The position numbers and the translations under genes were made by a program. This document shows positions 11,084 to 23,024 of a stretch of 64,000 nt of DNA, one piece after another. The number at the start of each line of letters is the position of its first letter. Within the stretch, counting starts at the first letter, position 1. The notes beneath the pieces were generated by a model, which did no database searches, had not been told where the DNA came from, and saw nothing but the letters and a program-made list of their open reading frames with translations. Source of the stretch: Siphonodentalium dalli (lineage: Eukaryota; Mollusca; Scaphopoda; Gadilida; Siphonodentaliidae); NCBI GenBank assembly GCA_032622095.1, contig CP136065.1, positions 109,347,195 through 109,411,194 of the forward strand, read 5' to 3'.

Positions 11084-11815
11084 CTAGAAGGTGACCCGAC
11101 TTCGTCCGGGCTTTGACCTAGATGTCCATTTTGAAGGTCAAGTGGGGTCACGATTTGACCAGTCCAAAACACTGCCCGGACAAAAGTACCCGACAAACGT
11201 GCCCGTCGAAATCCATCCGGTTTTACCCGATTAGACCTTGAATTGATCATTTAGAAGGTCCAGGTCAGGTCGGGGTCACGATTTGACCCGTCCAAAATAC
11301 TCAGTGGTCAAAAGTAACCCTATGTATCAAATTTCGTGGAAATCCCATCAAAATTCGCGATTTAACCTTGAATTGACCCGATTCAACGTCAATGTCTCGT
11401 CGCACGGTCAAATGAATAGGCTTATGAGACTCCCCATACGAAAGTATCCCTAGACACTAATTTTCATCGAAATCCCGTGATATTCGGGCGTTTGACATTG
11501 AAATGACCCGATTTCAAAGTCAAGGTCATGTCGCACGGGCAAATTAATAGGCCTATGCCACTCCCCGGCCGAAAGTTCCCCCCACATACCAAGTTTCATC
11601 GAAATCCCGTGATATTCGGGCGTTTGACCTTGAAATGACCCGATTTCAAGGTCAAAGTCACGTCGCACGGACAAGTTAACAGGCGCATGCCAATCCACGG
11701 CCAAAAGTACCCCCACATACCAAGTTTCATCGAAATAGGTTCGGTCGTTTTCGAGTCCATCGCGAACACACAGACATACACACAGACACACAGATCTTCC
11801 AAAATATATAATAGA
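11084..11815 (-). mobile_element. Helitron-like element 2 of the array (GACCTTGA core)
   Basis: Abuts element 1 exactly (AGA then CTAG). It has five monomers with inverted TTGACCTTGAAA / TTTCAAGGTCAA pairs and the same 5' block. This is the last element of the first subfamily before the array changes to the CGATAGCTCC subfamily. Confidence 0.8.
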
Positions 11816-12728
11816 CTAGCCGATGAGCCCGACGTTGTCCGGGCTATTCAAATACCAAATTTCAAGTCGATAGCTCTACCCAGCCAGAATTTCAGTCGAT
11901 AGCTCCACCCGTTTCCGAGATCTCGTCTGCGCATGCGCGAAGCTGGCGTCGCACGGGCTCGGCGACTAGATAAAATTCGTATCCGGGGCAAGATAAATTC
12001 ACATACCAAATTTCAAGTCGATAGCTCCACCCGTTTCCGATATCTCGTCTGCGCATGCGCGAAGCTGGCGTCGCACAGGCTCGGCGACCCGATAAAATTC
12101 GTATCCGGGGCAAGATACATTCACATAGCAAATTTCAAGTCGATAGCTCCACCCGTTGGCGAGATCTCGTCTGCGCATGCGCTGCACGGGCGCCGCACGG
12201 ACTCGCCAATACGACAACGTCCACCGCCTGGTCAAACTACACACACGTACCAAGTTTCGTCCCGATCGGTCGAGAATCGTAGATTTGTATTAATGACAGA
12301 CAAACATACATACAAACAGACAGACAGAGGTCTTCAAAATATATATGAGACTAGCCGATGAGCCCGACGTTGTCCGGGCTATTCAAAAACCAAATTTCAA
12401 GTCGATAGCTCCACCCGCTTCCGAGATCTGGTCTGCGCATGCGCGAAGCTGGCGTCGCACGGGCTCGGCGACCCGTATCCGGGGCAAGATACATTCACAT
12501 AGCAAATTTCAAGTCGATAGCTCCACCCGTTTCCGTTATCTCGTCTGCGCATGCGCTGCACGGGCGTCGCACGGGCTCGCCAATACGACAACGACGACCG
12601 CCTGGTCAAACTACACACACGTACCAAGTTTCGTCCCGATCGGTCGAGAATCGTAGATTTGTATCAATGACAGACAAACATACAGACAGACAGACAGACA
12701 GACAGAGGTCTTCAAAATATATATGAGA
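11816..12728 (-). mobile_element. Helitron-like elements 3-4 (NRF1-type palindrome core)
   Basis: Two head-to-tail units, 11816-12350 and 12351-12728. Each starts CTAGCCGATGAGCCCGACG (3' hairpin GCCCGACGTTGTCCGGGC) and ends GGTCTTCAAAATATATATGAGA. Their cores are ~121-bp monomers with 'AATTTCAAGTCGATAGCTCC' and TGCGCATGCGCG. Long ORFs on both strands here are periodic translations of the monomers. Confidence 0.8.
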
Positions 12729-13543
12729 CTAGCAGGTTAGCCCGCCACCGGCGGCGTTTGTTCGAAACATGACATTTTTTTAAATTATTTTGTTTTTATT
12801 TATATTTTTTTTAATATATTTTAATATTAATTTAATGTTTTTTAAATTTAATTTATGTTTTTAATATTAATTTAATGTTTTTTAAATTTAATTTATGTTT
12901 TTTTGAATTATTTAATATTTATTTAATTATTAATTTAATTTAATTCTTTTTTATAATTTAATTGTTTTTTTATGAAAAATCCCCCCTTCCTAGGAACGAC
13001 AGACAACGAATTCTTTGTTTTTCAATGAGTTAATTCATGGTACCCGTCCTAAACTTCCCCGGTATTTAACTCCCCGTGGCCATTGAGCAGCCCCTGACAG
13101 AGGTTGTCCACCCTTACGAGATGGTCAATAGAACTCGATGAAATCCCCACCCCCCCCCCCCTTCCTAGGAACGACAGACAACGCATTCTTTGTTTTCCTT
13201 TTTTTTTAACACTGATTCCCGGAAACGACTCACATAAGCATTCACGCTTGATGTCGAATCCGGTATTGCATTGAAAACAAACGCGATAACATTGCATTGA
13301 ATTGCCCGTCATACAGATAAGTAGATAGCGAAAACGACGCTCTTTATATAGACACTTCGGAAAACTGACGCTCTTTAACTATCAACGCGATTAACCCCCG
13401 CCGTGCCTTTGCGTTGATTTTGAGAGTGGAGAACGCGTGCTCTGAGCTTCTCCAAAACGCCGCGACGACGATTCCCGTGGAATTTTACATTTAGATGGGA
13501 AGTTTGAACTCAATCGAGCGAACCGTTTTCGATTCTATGAAGT

Positions 13544-13591
<48 letters not shown>

Positions 13592-15742
13592 GAAGTCTCA
13601 AAATATATAGTACTAGCCGATGAGCCCGACGTTGTCCGGGCTATTCAAAAACCAAATTTCAAGTCGATAGCTCTACCCAGCCCGACGTTGTCCGGGCTAT
13701 TCAAAAACCAAATTTCAAGTCGATAGCTCTCCCCGTTTCCGAGATCTGGTCTGCGCATGCGCGAAGCTGGCGTCGCACGGACTCGGCGACCCGATAAAAT
13801 TCGTATCCGGGGCAAGATACATTCACATACCAAATTTCAAGTCGATAGCTCCACCCGTTTCCGAGATCTCGTCTGCACATGCGCGAAGCGGGCGCCGCAC
13901 GGGCTCGCCAATACGACAACGTCCACCGCCTGGTCAAACTACACACACGCACCAAGTTTCGTCCCGATCGGTCGAGAATCGTAGATTTGTATTAATGACA
14001 AACATACAGACAGACAAACATACAGACAGAGGTCTTCAAAAATATATATGAGATAGCCGATGAGCCCGACGTTGTCCGGGCTATTCATCCGGGCTATTCA
14101 AAAACCAAATTTCAAGTCGTTTACTCCACCCGTTTCCGAGATCTGGTCTGCGCATGCGCGAAGCTGGCGTCGCACGGGCTCGGCGACCCGATAAAATTCG
14201 TATCCGGTGCAAGATACATTCACATACCAAATTTCAAGTCGATAGCTCCACCCGTTTCCGAGATCTCGTCTGCGCATGCGCGAAGCTGGCGTCGCTCGGG
14301 CTCGGCGACTAGATTAAATTCGTATCCGGGGCAAGATACATTCACATAGCAAATTTCAAGTCGATAGCTCTACCCGTTTCCGAGATCTCGTCTGCGCATG
14401 TGCTGCACGGGCGCCGCACGGACTCGCCAATACGACAACGTCCACCGCCTGGTCAAACTACACACACGTACCAAGTTTCGTCCCGATCGGTCGAGAATCG
14501 TAGATTTGTATTAATGACAGACAAACATACATACAAACAGACAGACAGAGGTCTTCAAAATATATATGAGACTAGCCGATGAGCCCGACGTTGTCCGGGC
14601 TATTCAAAAACCAAATTTCAAGTCGATAGCTCCACCCGCTTCCGAGATCTGGTCTGCGCATGCGCGAAGCTGGCGTCGCACGGGCTCGGCGACCCGATAA
14701 AATTCGTATCCGGGGAAAGATACATTCACATAGCAAATTTCAAGTCGATAGCTCCACCCGTTTCCGATATCTCGTCTGCGCATGCGCTGCACGGGCGTCG
14801 CACGGGCTCGCCAATACGACAACGACGACCGCCTGGTCAAATTACACACACGTACCAAGTTTCGTCCCGATTGGTCGAGAATCGTAGATTTGTATCAATG
14901 ACAGACAAACATACAGACAGACAGACAGACAGAGGTCTTCAAAATATATATGAGACTAGCCGATGAGCCCGACGTTGTCCGGGCTATTCAAAAACCAAAT
15001 TTCAAGTCGATAGCTCTACCCAGCCCGAATTTCAGTCGATAGCTCCACCCGTTTCCGAGATCTCGTCTGCGCATGCGCGAAGCTGGCGTCGCACGGGCTC
15101 GGCGACTAGATAAAATTCGTATCCGGGGCAAGATAAATTCACATACCAAATTTCAAGTCGATAGCTCCACCCGTTTCCGATATCTCGTCTGCGCATGCGC
15201 GAAGCTGGCGCCACACGGACTCGCCAATACGACAACGTCCACCGCCTGGTCAAACTACACACACGTACCAAGTTTCGTCCCGATCGGTCGAGAATCGTAG
15301 ATTTGTATTAATGACAGACAAACATACATACAAACAGACAGACAGAAGTCTTCAAAATATATATGAGACTAGCCGATGAGCCCGACGTTGTCCGGGCTAT
15401 TCAAAAACCAAATTTCAAGTCGATAGCTCCACTCGCTTCCGAGATCTGGTCTGCGCATGCGCGAAGCTGGCGTCGCACGGGCTCGGCGACCCGTATCCGG
15501 GGCAAGATACATTCACATAGCAAATTTCAAGTCGATAGCTCCACCCGTTTCCGTTATCTCGTCTGCGCATGCGCTGCACGGGCGTCGCACGGGCTCGCCA
15601 ATACGACAACGACGACCGCCTGGTCAAACTACACACACGTACCAAGTTTCGTCCCGATCGGTCGAGAATCGTAGATTTGTATCAATGACATACATACAGA
15701 CAGACAGACAGACAGACAGAGGTCTTCAAAATATATATGAGA
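12729..15742 (-). mobile_element. Higher-order repeat A: Helitron-like elements 5-10
   Basis: A 3,014-bp block of six abutting units: 12729-13612 (third subfamily, 884 bp, with an AT-rich part and a TA microsatellite), then 13613-14053, 14054-14571, 14572-14955, 14956-15368 and 15369-15742 (second subfamily). Junctions are AGA/CTAG, except that one has lost the C (AGATAG at 14053). The block recurs in shortened form as B and C. Confidence 0.8.
12780..12975. repeat. AT-rich low-complexity segment, repeated in blocks A, B and C
   Basis: Almost pure A/T, built from TTTAATATTAATTTAATG and TTTTTTAAATTTAATTTATG. It is reproduced nearly exactly at about 15790-15985 and 18120-18320, so it belongs to the third-subfamily element and is not random spacer. 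Confidence 0.85.
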
Positions 15743-16558
15743 CTAGCAGGTTAGCCCGCCACCGGCGGCGTTTGTTCGAAACATGACATTTTTTTAAATT
15801 ATTTTGTTTTTATTTATATTTTTTTTAATATATTTTAATATTAATTTAATGTTTTTTAAATTTAATTTATGTTTTTAATATTAATTTAATGTTTTTTAAA
15901 TTTAATTTATGTTTTTTTGAATTATTTAATATTTATTTAATTATTAATTTAATTTAATTCTTTTTTATAATTTAATTGTTTTTTTATGAAAAATCCCCCC
16001 TTCCTAGGAACGACAGACAACGAATTCTTTGTTTTTCAATGAGTTAATTCATGGTACCCGTCCTAAACTTCCCCGGTATTTAACTCCCCGTGGCCATTGA
16101 GCAGCCCCTGACAGAGGTTGTCCACCCTTACGAGATGGTCAATAGAACTCGATGAAATCCCCACCCCCCCCCCCCCTTCCTAGGAACGACAGACAACGCA
16201 TTCTTTGTTTTCCTTTTTTTTTAACACTGATTCCCGGAAACGACTCACATAAGCATTCACGCTTGATGTCGAATCCGGTATTGCATTGAAAACAAACGCG
16301 ATAACATTGCATTGAATTGCCCGTCATACAGATAAGTAGATAGCGAAAACGACGCTCTTTATATAGACACTTCGGAAAACTGACGCTCTTTAACTATCAA
16401 CGCGATTAACCCCCGCCGTGCCTTTGCGTTGATTTTGAGAGTGGAGAACGCGTGCTCTGAGCTTCTCCAAAACGCCGCGACGACGATTCCCGTGGAATTT
16501 TACATTTAGATGGGAAGTTTGAACTCAATCGAGCGAACCGTTTTCGATTCTATGAAGT

Positions 16559-16594
<36 letters not shown>

Positions 16595-18073
16595 GAAGTC
16601 TCAAAATATATAGTACTAGCCGATGAGCCCGACGTTGTCCGGGCTATTCAAAAACCAAATTTCAAGTCGATAGCTCTACCCAGCCCGACGTTGTCCGGGC
16701 TATTCAAAAACCAAATTTCAAGTCGATAGCTCTCCCCGTTTCCGAGATCTGGTCTGCGCATGCGCGAAGCTGGCGTCGCACGGACTCGGCGACCCGATAA
16801 AATTCGTATCCGGGGCAAGATACATTCACATACCAAATTTCAAGTCGATAGCTCCACCCGTTTCCGAGATCTCGTCTGCACATGCGCGAAGCTGGCGTCG
16901 CACGGGCTCGGCGACCCGATAAAATTCGTATCCGGGGCAAGATACATTCACATACCAAATTTCAAGTCGATAGCTCCACCCGTTTCCGAGATCTCGTCTG
17001 CGCATGCGCGAAGCGGGCGCCACACGGGCTCGCCAATACGACAACGTCCACCGCCTGGTCAAACTACACACACGCACCAAGTTTCGTCCCGATCGGTCGA
17101 GAATCGTAGATTTGTATTAATGACAAACATACAGACAGACAAACATACAGACAGAGGTCTTCAAAATATATATGAGATAGCCGATGAGCCCGACGTTGTC
17201 CGGGCTATTCATCCGGGCTATTCAAAAACCAAATTTCAAGTCGTTTACTCCACCCGTTTCCGAGATCTGGTCTGCGCGAAGCTGGCGTCGCACGGGCTCG
17301 GCGACCCGATCAAATTCGTATCCGGGGCAAGATACATTCACATACCAAATTTCAAGTCGATAGCTCCACCCGTTTCCGAGATCTCGTCTGCGTATGCGCG
17401 AAGCTGGCGTCGCTCGGGCTCGGCGACTAGATAAAATTCGTATCCGGGGCAAGATACATTCACATAGCAAATTTCAAGTCGATAGCTCTACCCGTTTCCG
17501 AGATCTCGTCTGCGCATGTGCTGCACGGGCGCCGCACGGACTCGCCAATACGACAACGTCCACCGCCTGGTCAAACTACACACACGTACCAAGTTTCGTC
17601 CCGATCGGTCGAGAATCGTAGATTTGTATTAATGACAGACAAACATACATACAAACAGACAGACAGAGGTCTTCAAAATATATATGAGACTAGCCGATGA
17701 GCCCGACGTTGTCCGGGCTATTCAAAAACCAAATTTCAAGTCGATAGCTCCACCCGCTTCCGAGATCTGGTCTGCGCATGCGCGAAGCTGGCGTCGCACG
17801 GGCTCGGCGACCCGATAAAATTCGTATCCGGGGCAAGATACATTCACATAGCAAATTTCAAGTCGATAGCTCCACCCGTTTCCGATATCTCGTCTGCGCA
17901 TGCGCTGCACGGGCGTCGCACGGGCTCGCCAATACGACAACGACGACCGCCTGGTCAAATTACACACACGTACCAAGTTTCGTCCCGATCGGTCGAGAAT
18001 CGTAGATTTGTATCAATGACAGACAAACATACAGACAGACAGACAGACAGAGGTCTTCAAAATATATATGAGA
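15743..18073 (-). mobile_element. Higher-order repeat B: Helitron-like elements 11-14
   Basis: A 2,331-bp block: 15743-16615 (third subfamily), 16616-17177, 17178-17689 and 17690-18073. It is nearly identical to block A over shared parts but lacks two internal units. The TA run is shorter (about 16561-16592). One NRF1-type site is lost by a 6-bp deletion near 17277. Confidence 0.8.
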
Positions 18074-18884
18074 CTAGCAGGTTAGCCCGCCACCGGCGGC
18101 GTTTGTTCGAAACATGACATTTTTTAAAATTATTTTGTTTTTATTTATATTTTTTTTAATATATTTTAATATTAATTTAATGTTTTTTAAATTTAATTTA
18201 TGTTTTTAATATTAATTTAATGTTTTTTAAATTTAATTTATGTTTTTTTGAATTATTTAATATTTATTTAATTATTAATTTAATTTAATTCTTTTTTATA
18301 ATTTAATTCTTTTTTTTATGAAAAATCCCCCCTTCCTAGGAACGACAGACAACGAATTCTTTGTTTTTCAATGAGTTAATTCATGGTACCCGTCCTAAAC
18401 TTCCCCGTTATTTAACTCCCCGTGGCCATTGAGCAGCCCCTGACAGAGGTTGTCCACCCTTACGAGATGGTCAATAGAACTCGATGAAATCCCCCCCCCC
18501 CCCCTTCCTATGAACGACAGACAACGCATTCTTTGTTTTCCTTTTTTTAACACTGATTCCCGGAAACGACTCACATAAGCATTCACGCTTGATGTCGAAT
18601 CCGGTATTGCATTGAAAACAAACGCGATAACATTGCATTGAATTGCCCGTCATACAGATAAGTAGATAGCGAAAACGACGCTCTTTATATAGACACTTCG
18701 GAAAACTGACGCTCTTTAACTATCAACGCGATTAACCCCCGCCGTGCCTTTGCGTTGATTTTGAGAGTGGAGAACGCGTGCTCTGAGCTTCTCCAAAACG
18801 CCGCGACGACGATTCCCGTGGAATTTTACATTTAGATGGGAAGTTTGAACTCAATCGAGCGAACCGTTTTCGATTCTATGAAGT

Positions 18885-18932
<48 letters not shown>

Positions 18933-19931
18933 GAAGTCTCAAAATATATAGTACTAGCCGATGAGCCCGACGTTGTCCGGGCTATTCAAAAACCAAATTT
19001 CAAGTCGATAGCTCTACCCAGCCCGACGTTGTCCGGGCTATTCAAAAACCAAATTTCAAGTCGATAGCTCTCCCCGTTTCCGAGATCTGGTCTGCGCATG
19101 CGCGAAGCTGGCGTCGCACGGACTCGGCGACCCGATAAAATTCGTATCCGGTGCAAGATACATTCACATACCAAATTTCAAGTCGATAGCTCCACCCGTT
19201 TCCGAGATCTCGTCTGCGCATGCGCGAAGCTGGCGTCGCACGGGCTCGGCGACCCGATAAAATTCGTATCCGGGGCAAGATACATTCACATACCAAATTT
19301 CAAGTCGATAGCTCCACCCGTTTCCGAGATCTCGTCTGCGCATGCGCGAAGCGGGCACCGCACGGGCTCGCCAATACGACAACGTCCACCGCCTGGTCAA
19401 ACTACACACACGCACCAAGTTTCGTCCCGATCGGTCGAGAATCGTAGATTTGTATTAATGACAAACATACAGACAGACAAACATACAGACAGAGGTCTTC
19501 AAAATATATATGAGATAGCCGATGAGCCCGACGTTGTCCGGGCTATTCATCCGGGCTATTCAAAAACCAAATTTCAAGTCGTTAGCTCCACCCGTTTCCG
19601 AGATCTGGTCTGCGCATGCGCGAAGCTGGCGTCGCACGGGCTCGGCGACCCGATAAAATTCGTATCCGGGGCAAGATACATTCACATACCAAATTTCAAG
19701 TCGATAGCTCCACCCGTTTCCGAGATCTCGTCTGCGCATGCGCTGCACGGGCGTCGCACGGGCTCGCCAATACGACAACGTCCACCGCCTGGTCAAACTA
19801 CACACACGTACCAATTTTCGTCCCGATCGGTCGAGAATCGTAGATTTGTATTAATGACAAACATACAGACAAACATACAGACAGACAGACAGACAAACAA
19901 ACAGACAGAGGTCTTCAAAATATATATGAGA
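18074..19931 (-). mobile_element. Higher-order repeat C: Helitron-like elements 15-17
   Basis: Units 18074-18953 (third subfamily), 18954-19515 and 19516-19931. The array ends with AGA followed by host T, the expected A/T target on the element strand. Variation in the TA and poly-C runs is the main difference from A and B. Confidence 0.8.
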
Positions 19932-20845
19932 TAGAAGATGAACATATGGGACAATTTTGCGACAGACCAACATATATATAGATATTGGACCGGTGCCACA
20001 TATATGAAGGTTAAGGATGGAGGCCCCTATAAATAGCCCGTACACACATGCCACTGTAGATTGGCCATGGACACATGCCCATATGTGTTGACCATGGACC
20101 AATGCCGATATACGTATGCCATATAGCATTGTACACAGGCATAAGCAGGTGTCTATATGTAGGATATGGACCCACCCCCTAATACGTGATATATCTACAC
20201 CAAAGACCCAGACACGTTTAGTAGTGCTAATACCCATAATTATGTATGCATTGGATGCAGGTGCCTATAGGTAGAACATGGACACAGGTCCCTAAATATA
20301 AGCTACGGAACGGGCGTTATTAGTCAGTTCCCTACGGGCAAGTCGTGAACCAAAATGCCTGTGCATGGATCCACATCTCTATATGCATACCATATACATA
20401 CGCCCGTTTTCAGCCATTCGACTAACGCGGAAGTAACGCCCTATATGATGGAGGTTCATATAGATAGGCCATTTGCACCACTATAGCTTGGCTACGGACC
20501 CAGGCTCATATAGGTAGGAAATTGAGACGGGCCACTATGGACAGCCCATGTATTCAGGCTGATTTAGTTATGACCGTATCCAACAGTTATGACATTATTA
20601 CCAGGCATGTATATGTAAGACATGAACCCATCCAATGAATGTAGATGTTACATGACTATCTAGGTTATAATCACAGCCACGCATACGACTTGGACCCATG
20701 TGAACACCACATGTAGTGCAATTACACATGTGCCTATAGTTATGAACTCATGACATGTACCCAGGTCTATACAGCAAATCCAAAGAGCCAGCCCTAAATA
20801 GTATAGCATCGATCCAGGCCCCTTTCTATGACATGGACACATTGG
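19932..20845. repeat. Strongly diverged minisatellite (about 36-40 bp period)
   Basis: Recurring degenerate words CATGGACCCAGG, GTGCCTATA, TATGTAGGACATG and TGCCATAT, spaced tens of bases apart. The same vocabulary resumes at 22283-22520, so the LINE fragment sits inside one old satellite tract. ORFs here are not credible. Confidence 0.6.
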
Positions 20846-21068
20846 ATGCAGTGTACATAAACAATTTATGCAAAAGTCTATTTCTGGATATAAGGAGAAT
20901 TTCTCACATCAGGCCATTCATAACCACCGATGCTGCTAAAACTCTTGTTTCGTCATTTGTTCTTTCCAAGATTGACTACTGTAACCCACTTCTGGCTGGC
21001 TTACCAAAGTTAGAAATTGATAATCTTCAACGTATGATGAATATTGCTGCTCGTGTGATTCTTAAGAA
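20846..21068 (+). pseudogene. LINE reverse transcriptase C-terminal fragment, 5' piece
   Basis: The frame reads YINNLCKSLFLDIRRISHIR, then a DAAKTLVSSFVLSKIDYCNP segment and LQRMMNIAARVILKK. The DYCN...GLP...LQR..N.AAR order is the conserved end of the RT region of CR1/L2/Jockey-type non-LTR retrotransposons. It is truncated 5' at about 20846 and broken after Lys-Lys by the insertion at 21069. Confidence 0.85.
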
Positions 21069-21604
21069 ATTAACAGGCCCATGCCACTCCACGGCCGAAA
21101 GTATCCCCACATACCAAGTTTCATCGAAATCGGTTCGGTCGTTTTCGAGTCCATCGCGAACACACAGACAGACACACCGACACACAGATCTTCCAAAATA
21201 TATAATAGACTAGCAGGTGGACCCGACTTCGTCCGGGCTGTTTCCCCTCGGCTTTTCGGCGAATTGCGCGATTTGACCTTGAATTGTCCATTTTGAAGGT
21301 CAAGGTGAGGTGGGGTCACGATTTGATCCGTCCAAAACACTGCCCGGACAAAAGTACCCGTCGAAATCCATCCGGTTTTACCCGATTTGACCTTGAATTG
21401 ATCATTTTGAAGGTCAAGGTGAGGTCGGGGTCACGATTTGACCCGTCCAAAACCCTCAGTGGACAAAAGTAACCCTATGTATAAAATTTCGTCAAAATCC
21501 CATCAAAATTCGCGATTTTACCTTGAATTGACCCGATTTCAAGGTCAAGGTCACGTCGCACGGGCAAATGAATAGGCTTATGACACTCCCCATACGAAAG
21601 TATC
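21069..21604 (-). mobile_element. Helitron-like fragment with an internal head-to-tail junction
   Basis: Begins mid-element (TTAACAGGCCCATGCC), runs to the TC end (AAAATATATAATAGA), continues straight into CTAGCAGGTGGACCCGAC of the next unit, and stops mid-element (CCCATACGAAAGTATCC). It has no free ends of its own. It is flanked by a 145-bp direct duplication of LINE sequence. Confidence 0.75.
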
Positions 21605-22127
21605 CCACCGATGCTGCTAAAACTCTTGTTTCGTCATTTGTTCTTTCCAAGATTGACTACTGTAACCCACTTCTGGCTGGCTTACCAAAGTTGGAAATTG
21701 ATAATCTTCAACGTATGATGAATATTGCTGCTCGTGTGATTCTTAAGAAGCCTAAATTTTCTGACCTGACACCAATGTTCAAAGAACTGCACTGGCTACC
21801 AATTCAAGCCCGCATTGACTATAAAATTGCTGTATTATGTTGTAAGAAATTTGACTGTCTCTCGCCTCTCCCTGTGTATATTGAATCTCTTCTTTCATGC
21901 TATGTACCTGGTAAACCAGGCTTAAGGTCAGCTGATATAATATTACTTGCTGTCCCCAAACGTGACCTTGTTAGTTATGGTCGTCGATCTTTTGAATGCT
22001 ACGACCCAAACCTTTGGAATTCCCTCCCGCTTACACTTAGGAATTTTGCTACTTTGGAATCTTTCAAAACAGAACTCAAAACGTATATGTTTAAACTTCA
22101 CTATGGCAACGACGACGACCAAAGCTA
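21605..22127 (+). pseudogene. LINE reverse transcriptase C-terminal fragment, 3' piece
   Basis: Repeats the 145 bp of 20924-21068 (one clear difference, TTAGAAATTG versus TTGGAAATTG) and then continues uninterrupted: PKFSDLTPMFKELHWLPIQA, ..IDYKIAVLCCKKF.., PGLRSADIILLAVPKRDL, ..YGRRSFECYDPNLWNSLP.., to a TAA at 22125. The LHWLP and LWNSLP blocks are the usual C-terminal landmarks of this LINE group. The endonuclease and RT catalytic YXDD are missing, so this is a dead, 5'-truncated copy. Confidence 0.9.
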
Positions 22128-22282
22128 AGCACATATTTCCTGAATTGTTTTATACAATACACACAGCCTTCATATATATGTGTTTGAATGTGCTGGAGCT
22201 CTGTCATCTGTTGTATCATTAAGCGCTTTGGGCCTCATGGGATAAGGCGCTTTAAAAATGCTATACATTATTATTATTATAT
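22128..22282 (+). mobile_element. LINE 3' UTR and (ATT)n tail
   Basis: After the stop the sequence reads AAGCGCTTTGGG...GGCGCTTTAAAAATG and ends in ATTATTATTATTATA. A small hairpin plus a 3' trinucleotide microsatellite is typical of CR1/L2-like elements and marks the true 3' end. Confidence 0.8.
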
Positions 22283-22520
22283 AGGTAGGTCATGAATCAT
22301 GGTAACTATGGGTTGGTAATGGGCCCATGGCTGCCCATGTAAATAGGAAATGGGCACCGGTTCCTAAAGGTAGTTCATGGTATCTCAGTCTGAAATATAT
22401 AGGCCATTCTCATGTACGAGCTCCAAAAGACTTGTAAATGACCCATGCACATGTATTGACATATATGTAATTATGGCATGGATAGGAAGGACACACAGTT
22501 AGTTCCTACCATATAACAAC
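22283..22520. repeat. Continuation of the diverged minisatellite
   Basis: Shares GGTCATGAATCATGG, CCCATGTAAATAGG and CATGGTATCTCAG words with 19932-20845. A run of about 20 G follows at 22609. Confidence 0.5.
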
Positions 22521-23024
22521 TAGTATGCGGATGCTATCCCATCGTGGTAGAGTGTTCTGCGTGTATGTCTTTGTCAAATGTATAGTGCGAATGTCGGATT
22601 CCATGTGTGGGGGGGGGGGGGGGGGGGGTCAGGTGGTATCGACATAAATGTGGGTCAATATTTTTACATGTCTCATTAAAATGTATTCCAACAATCGATT
22701 GATGAAAGATACAATCATAAACTCCACACAGGTGTGTCATTCTGATAAGCTGTAAGTAACTTTGTCGCTGGTAGCCTAGCTACCATTGGTAGGTGGTTAC
22801 CTAGCAACATTGAAACATCAATACCGATCTGCCACATGAGAATCACATGAGAATGCATCAGTACATAATACAACAATCTTTAGTGATACATTATTGTCAA
22901 TAAAAAGCATAATATGGCATATTATGAAACAATTATATCATGTAAATTGCCCGAAACTCACACAGTACCATATTATGAAACAGTTATATCAGTTAAATTA
23001 CCAGAAACTCATACATATGGTATG
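22521..23024. other. Unassigned, with poly-G and an X-box-like site
   Basis: G-run at about 22609-22628. GTTACCTAGCAAC at 22796-22808 matches the RFX X-box form (GTNRCC, short spacer, RGYAAC). 'ATATTATGAAACA.TTATATCA' appears twice (about 22919 and 22972). Confidence 0.4.

Noticed and set aside
10500-19931. CRISPR array
   Set aside because: Repeat units are 120-880 bp, mutually diverged, without short uniform repeats and unique spacers; the DNA is eukaryotic.
11933-19934. Many ORFs of 75-278 codons on both strands in the array
   Set aside because: They repeat with the ~121-bp monomer, start from equivalent places in each unit and read alike on both strands. They are periodic by-products of the Helitron-like cores, not genes.
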